The position numbers were made by a program, and so were the translations under genes. This document shows positions 39,931-40,972 of a DNA stretch of 40,972 nucleotides, piece by piece (positions within the stretch are counted from its first letter, which is position 1; each line of letters starts with the position of its first letter). The DNA is from a virus. The stretch covers positions 1-40,972 of IMG/VR virus record IMGVR_UViG_3300020180_000004; one strand, written 5' to 3'. The notes beneath the pieces were generated by a model that saw only the letters and a list, made by a program, of their open reading frames with translations, had not been told where the DNA came from and searched no databases.

Positions 39931-40199
39931 ACTAAATCTCCTCCTGAAGCGTTATATAATCGCTTCTTTTCTACACCTGTAATGTAGCCGACACCATACG
40001 CAACTGCGATCTGTGTGCCGATCACTTTTGTTAACGCTTCTTTCGCTTTGTCTGTAACTTCTATCTCGTTTTCTTCTAGGGCGTCTAACGCTGCGACCAT
40101 TATTTCTTCGATCTTGTTCTTTGTAAATATGTTGGCGTCTCGCTGCGCTCTGACTAATTTATTTTGCGACTTCGCATCGTTCTTATAAAACACATCCAT
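39927..40199 (-). CDS. Unknown 90-aa helical protein
   Basis: A 90-aa protein with AAAGGAG eight bases before the ATG. Two amphipathic helices (about residues 28-45 and 50-62) and an Ala/Val/Gly-rich end. No membrane helix long enough to count. Overlaps the ribbon-helix-helix gene as ATGA, so the two may act as a pair (for example an antitoxin-like or regulator partner). No family recognised. Confidence 0.65.
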   Translation of the reverse strand: MDVFYKNDAKSQNKLVRAQRDANIFTKNKIEEIMVAALDALEENEIEVTDKAKEALTKVIGTQIAVAYGVGYITGVEKKRLYNASGGDLV

Positions 40200-40225
40200 G
40201 CTAGTAACTCCTTTGGCATAAAATG

Positions 40226-40285
40226 TTACAAAAAGGTACTGAGATATACAAGGGAAAAGAATCTCTTTTTATCTATATCGCTCAT
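40226..40285 (-). CDS. 19-aa peptide frame
   Basis: A 19-codon frame starting eight bases after AGGAAG in the gap between two small genes. The product has a charged start and a hydrophobic end. It is too short to judge and may be chance, but the gap and its ribosome site fit the style of this block. Confidence 0.25.
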   Translation of the reverse strand: MSDIDKKRFFSLVYLSTFL

Positions 40286-40297
40286 GATTGCATCTTC

Positions 40298-40513
40298 CTA
40301 GGCCTCGTCGCCCTGCATGGGTACGTCTTTGCGCCTTTTTATTTCCGTTAGCGCAAGCCCTAACTTCTCTGCCAAAACAGCATGGTGCGCCTCTAATATT
40401 TTATCGACTATTAAGCTTGCTTGATTTGATTCAAATGTTCCGCTTGGCGTTTCGCTCCAGCACATCGATGCTTCACCGATCGCTTCGCCTACTATTGTTT
40501 TAAACTCTTTCAT
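40298..40513 (-). CDS. Unknown 71-aa protein
   Basis: A 71-aa protein predicted helical, with a weakly polar N-terminal half and a Lys/Arg-rich end (IKRRKD). Its ATG overlaps the stop of the gene upstream (40510-40881) as ATGA. No motif recognised. Confidence 0.65.
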   Translation of the reverse strand: MKEFKTIVGEAIGEASMCWSETPSGTFESNQASLIVDKILEAHHAVLAEKLGLALTEIKRRKDVPMQGDEA

Positions 40514-40881
40514 AATTCACCTTCTGCTTTAATTAACATTATCAATGCATCTACTTGATTCTCTAGTTCCTGTGTTTTCGATGCGTATAATGTGGCTGCG
40601 TATGTGGCTACCTCTGAGGCTGCACGCAATGAGGATGCGTCTGAGGATGCGTCTGAGGATGCATATGCAGAAAATGCGCAATCAATCGCGAACGCTTCGA
40701 CTAAAAATTTAGGCATAACTCGAATGGTAACCCAGATTTTATCTATTGCGCTGATCTTTTCTAGCTCTAAAAACTCTAAAATATCCCCATCAAAATCTTT
40801 GTAATTTTCTCTCCAAATAACAAGCCGAGATACGCATGGCTTTAATGCTTCTATTATTTCCGTGTTGATTCTGATTTTCAT
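40510..40881 (-). CDS. Unknown protein with Ala/Ser/Asp repeats
   Basis: A 123-aa protein whose start lies in the terminal repeat (40881 equals 19). Residues of about 72-98 are Ala/Ser/Asp-rich repeats (YASSDASSDASSLRAAS), the kind of low-complexity helical repeat found in many phage early proteins. The first 60 residues and the last 20 (a Leu-rich helix) look like folded parts. Coupled by ATGA overlaps to both neighbours. Function unknown. Confidence 0.7.
   Translation of the reverse strand: MKIRINTEIIEALKPCVSRLVIWRENYKDFDGDILEFLELEKISAIDKIWVTIRVMPKFLVEAFAIDCAFSAYASSDASSDASSLRAASEVATYAATLYASKTQELENQVDALIMLIKAEGEL
40631..40662 (-). repeat. 12-bp tandem repeat in Ala/Ser/Asp gene
   Basis: GAGGATGCGTCT occurs twice and then in part (GAGGATGC) on the top strand, encoding the Ala-Ser-Ser-Asp repeats of the leftward protein. 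Length is a multiple of three, so slippage would add or remove four residues without breaking the frame. Confidence 0.8.
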
Positions 40882-40972
40882 TGCTCTACCTGCTCTTTTT
40901 TTGGAAATATAATTATGTTCGTATGAAGTTGCCTAAGCGGTTTTCTTTTCCATTTTTTTAAAAGACATTTAA
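40863..40972. repeat. Terminal direct repeat, right copy
   Basis: These 110 bases equal bases 1-110 exactly. It carries the start of the gene 40510-40881 and the end of the gene 16-345, which therefore join across the junction as one continuous leftward block. Confidence 0.9.

Overview
The window is a complete tailed-phage genome recovered as a circular or circularly permuted contig. Bases 1-110 are repeated exactly at 40863-40972, so the unique unit is 40,862 bp and the leftward genes at the right end run on into those at the left end. The capsid order (small and large terminase, portal of about 700 aa, scaffold, coat of 429 aa, then fibres, adaptor and ejection-like proteins, no tape measure or tail tube) suggests a podovirus with a P22-like head plan. 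Small lipoproteins with lipoboxes, an M15 peptidase endolysin and a possible spanin-like overlapping gene pair point to a Gram-negative host. Nothing in the sequence names the host genus.

Layout. (1) 2801 leftward to 1, across the junction and down to 34117: one long leftward block. It starts with a membrane coiled-coil protein, then a chain of very small genes joined by GTGA/ATGA stop-start overlaps (several encode single-helix membrane microproteins of 24-47 aa). A ribbon-helix-helix protein, a SNF2-type helicase, a probable ssDNA-binding protein, a family A DNA polymerase with 3'-5' exonuclease and a VRR-NUC nuclease follow. (2) 3164-5824 rightward: a Toprim plus D5/SF3 primase-helicase. 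(3) 5825-6602: a non-coding, repeat-rich region with AT/GT microsatellite, 8-bp repeats, GGCG-rich repeats, a terminator hairpin and four tandem 26-bp palindromic repeats. The coding-strand composition changes from C-rich to G-rich here, and I propose it as the replication origin. (4) 9666 leftward to 6603: a cassette of ten small unknown genes, two encoding lipoproteins, with a readable sigma70-type promoter and a palindromic operator-like site. (5) 10170-34120 rightward: a tyrosine recombinase with an odd repeat-built N-terminus, then packaging, capsid, fibre, lysis, adaptor and ejection genes.

How it works together. The primase-helicase, polymerase, SNF2 protein, ssDNA-binding candidate and VRR nuclease form a phage-owned replication/recombination set. 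The rightward block builds and lyses. The leftward small-gene cassettes are the least explained parts and probably act on the host cell. The recombinase raises the possibility of integration, but I see no clear repressor, so the lifestyle is open. No tRNA, rRNA, CRISPR array, insertion sequence or restriction-modification gene was seen. All start codons and domains were read by eye; no database search was run.
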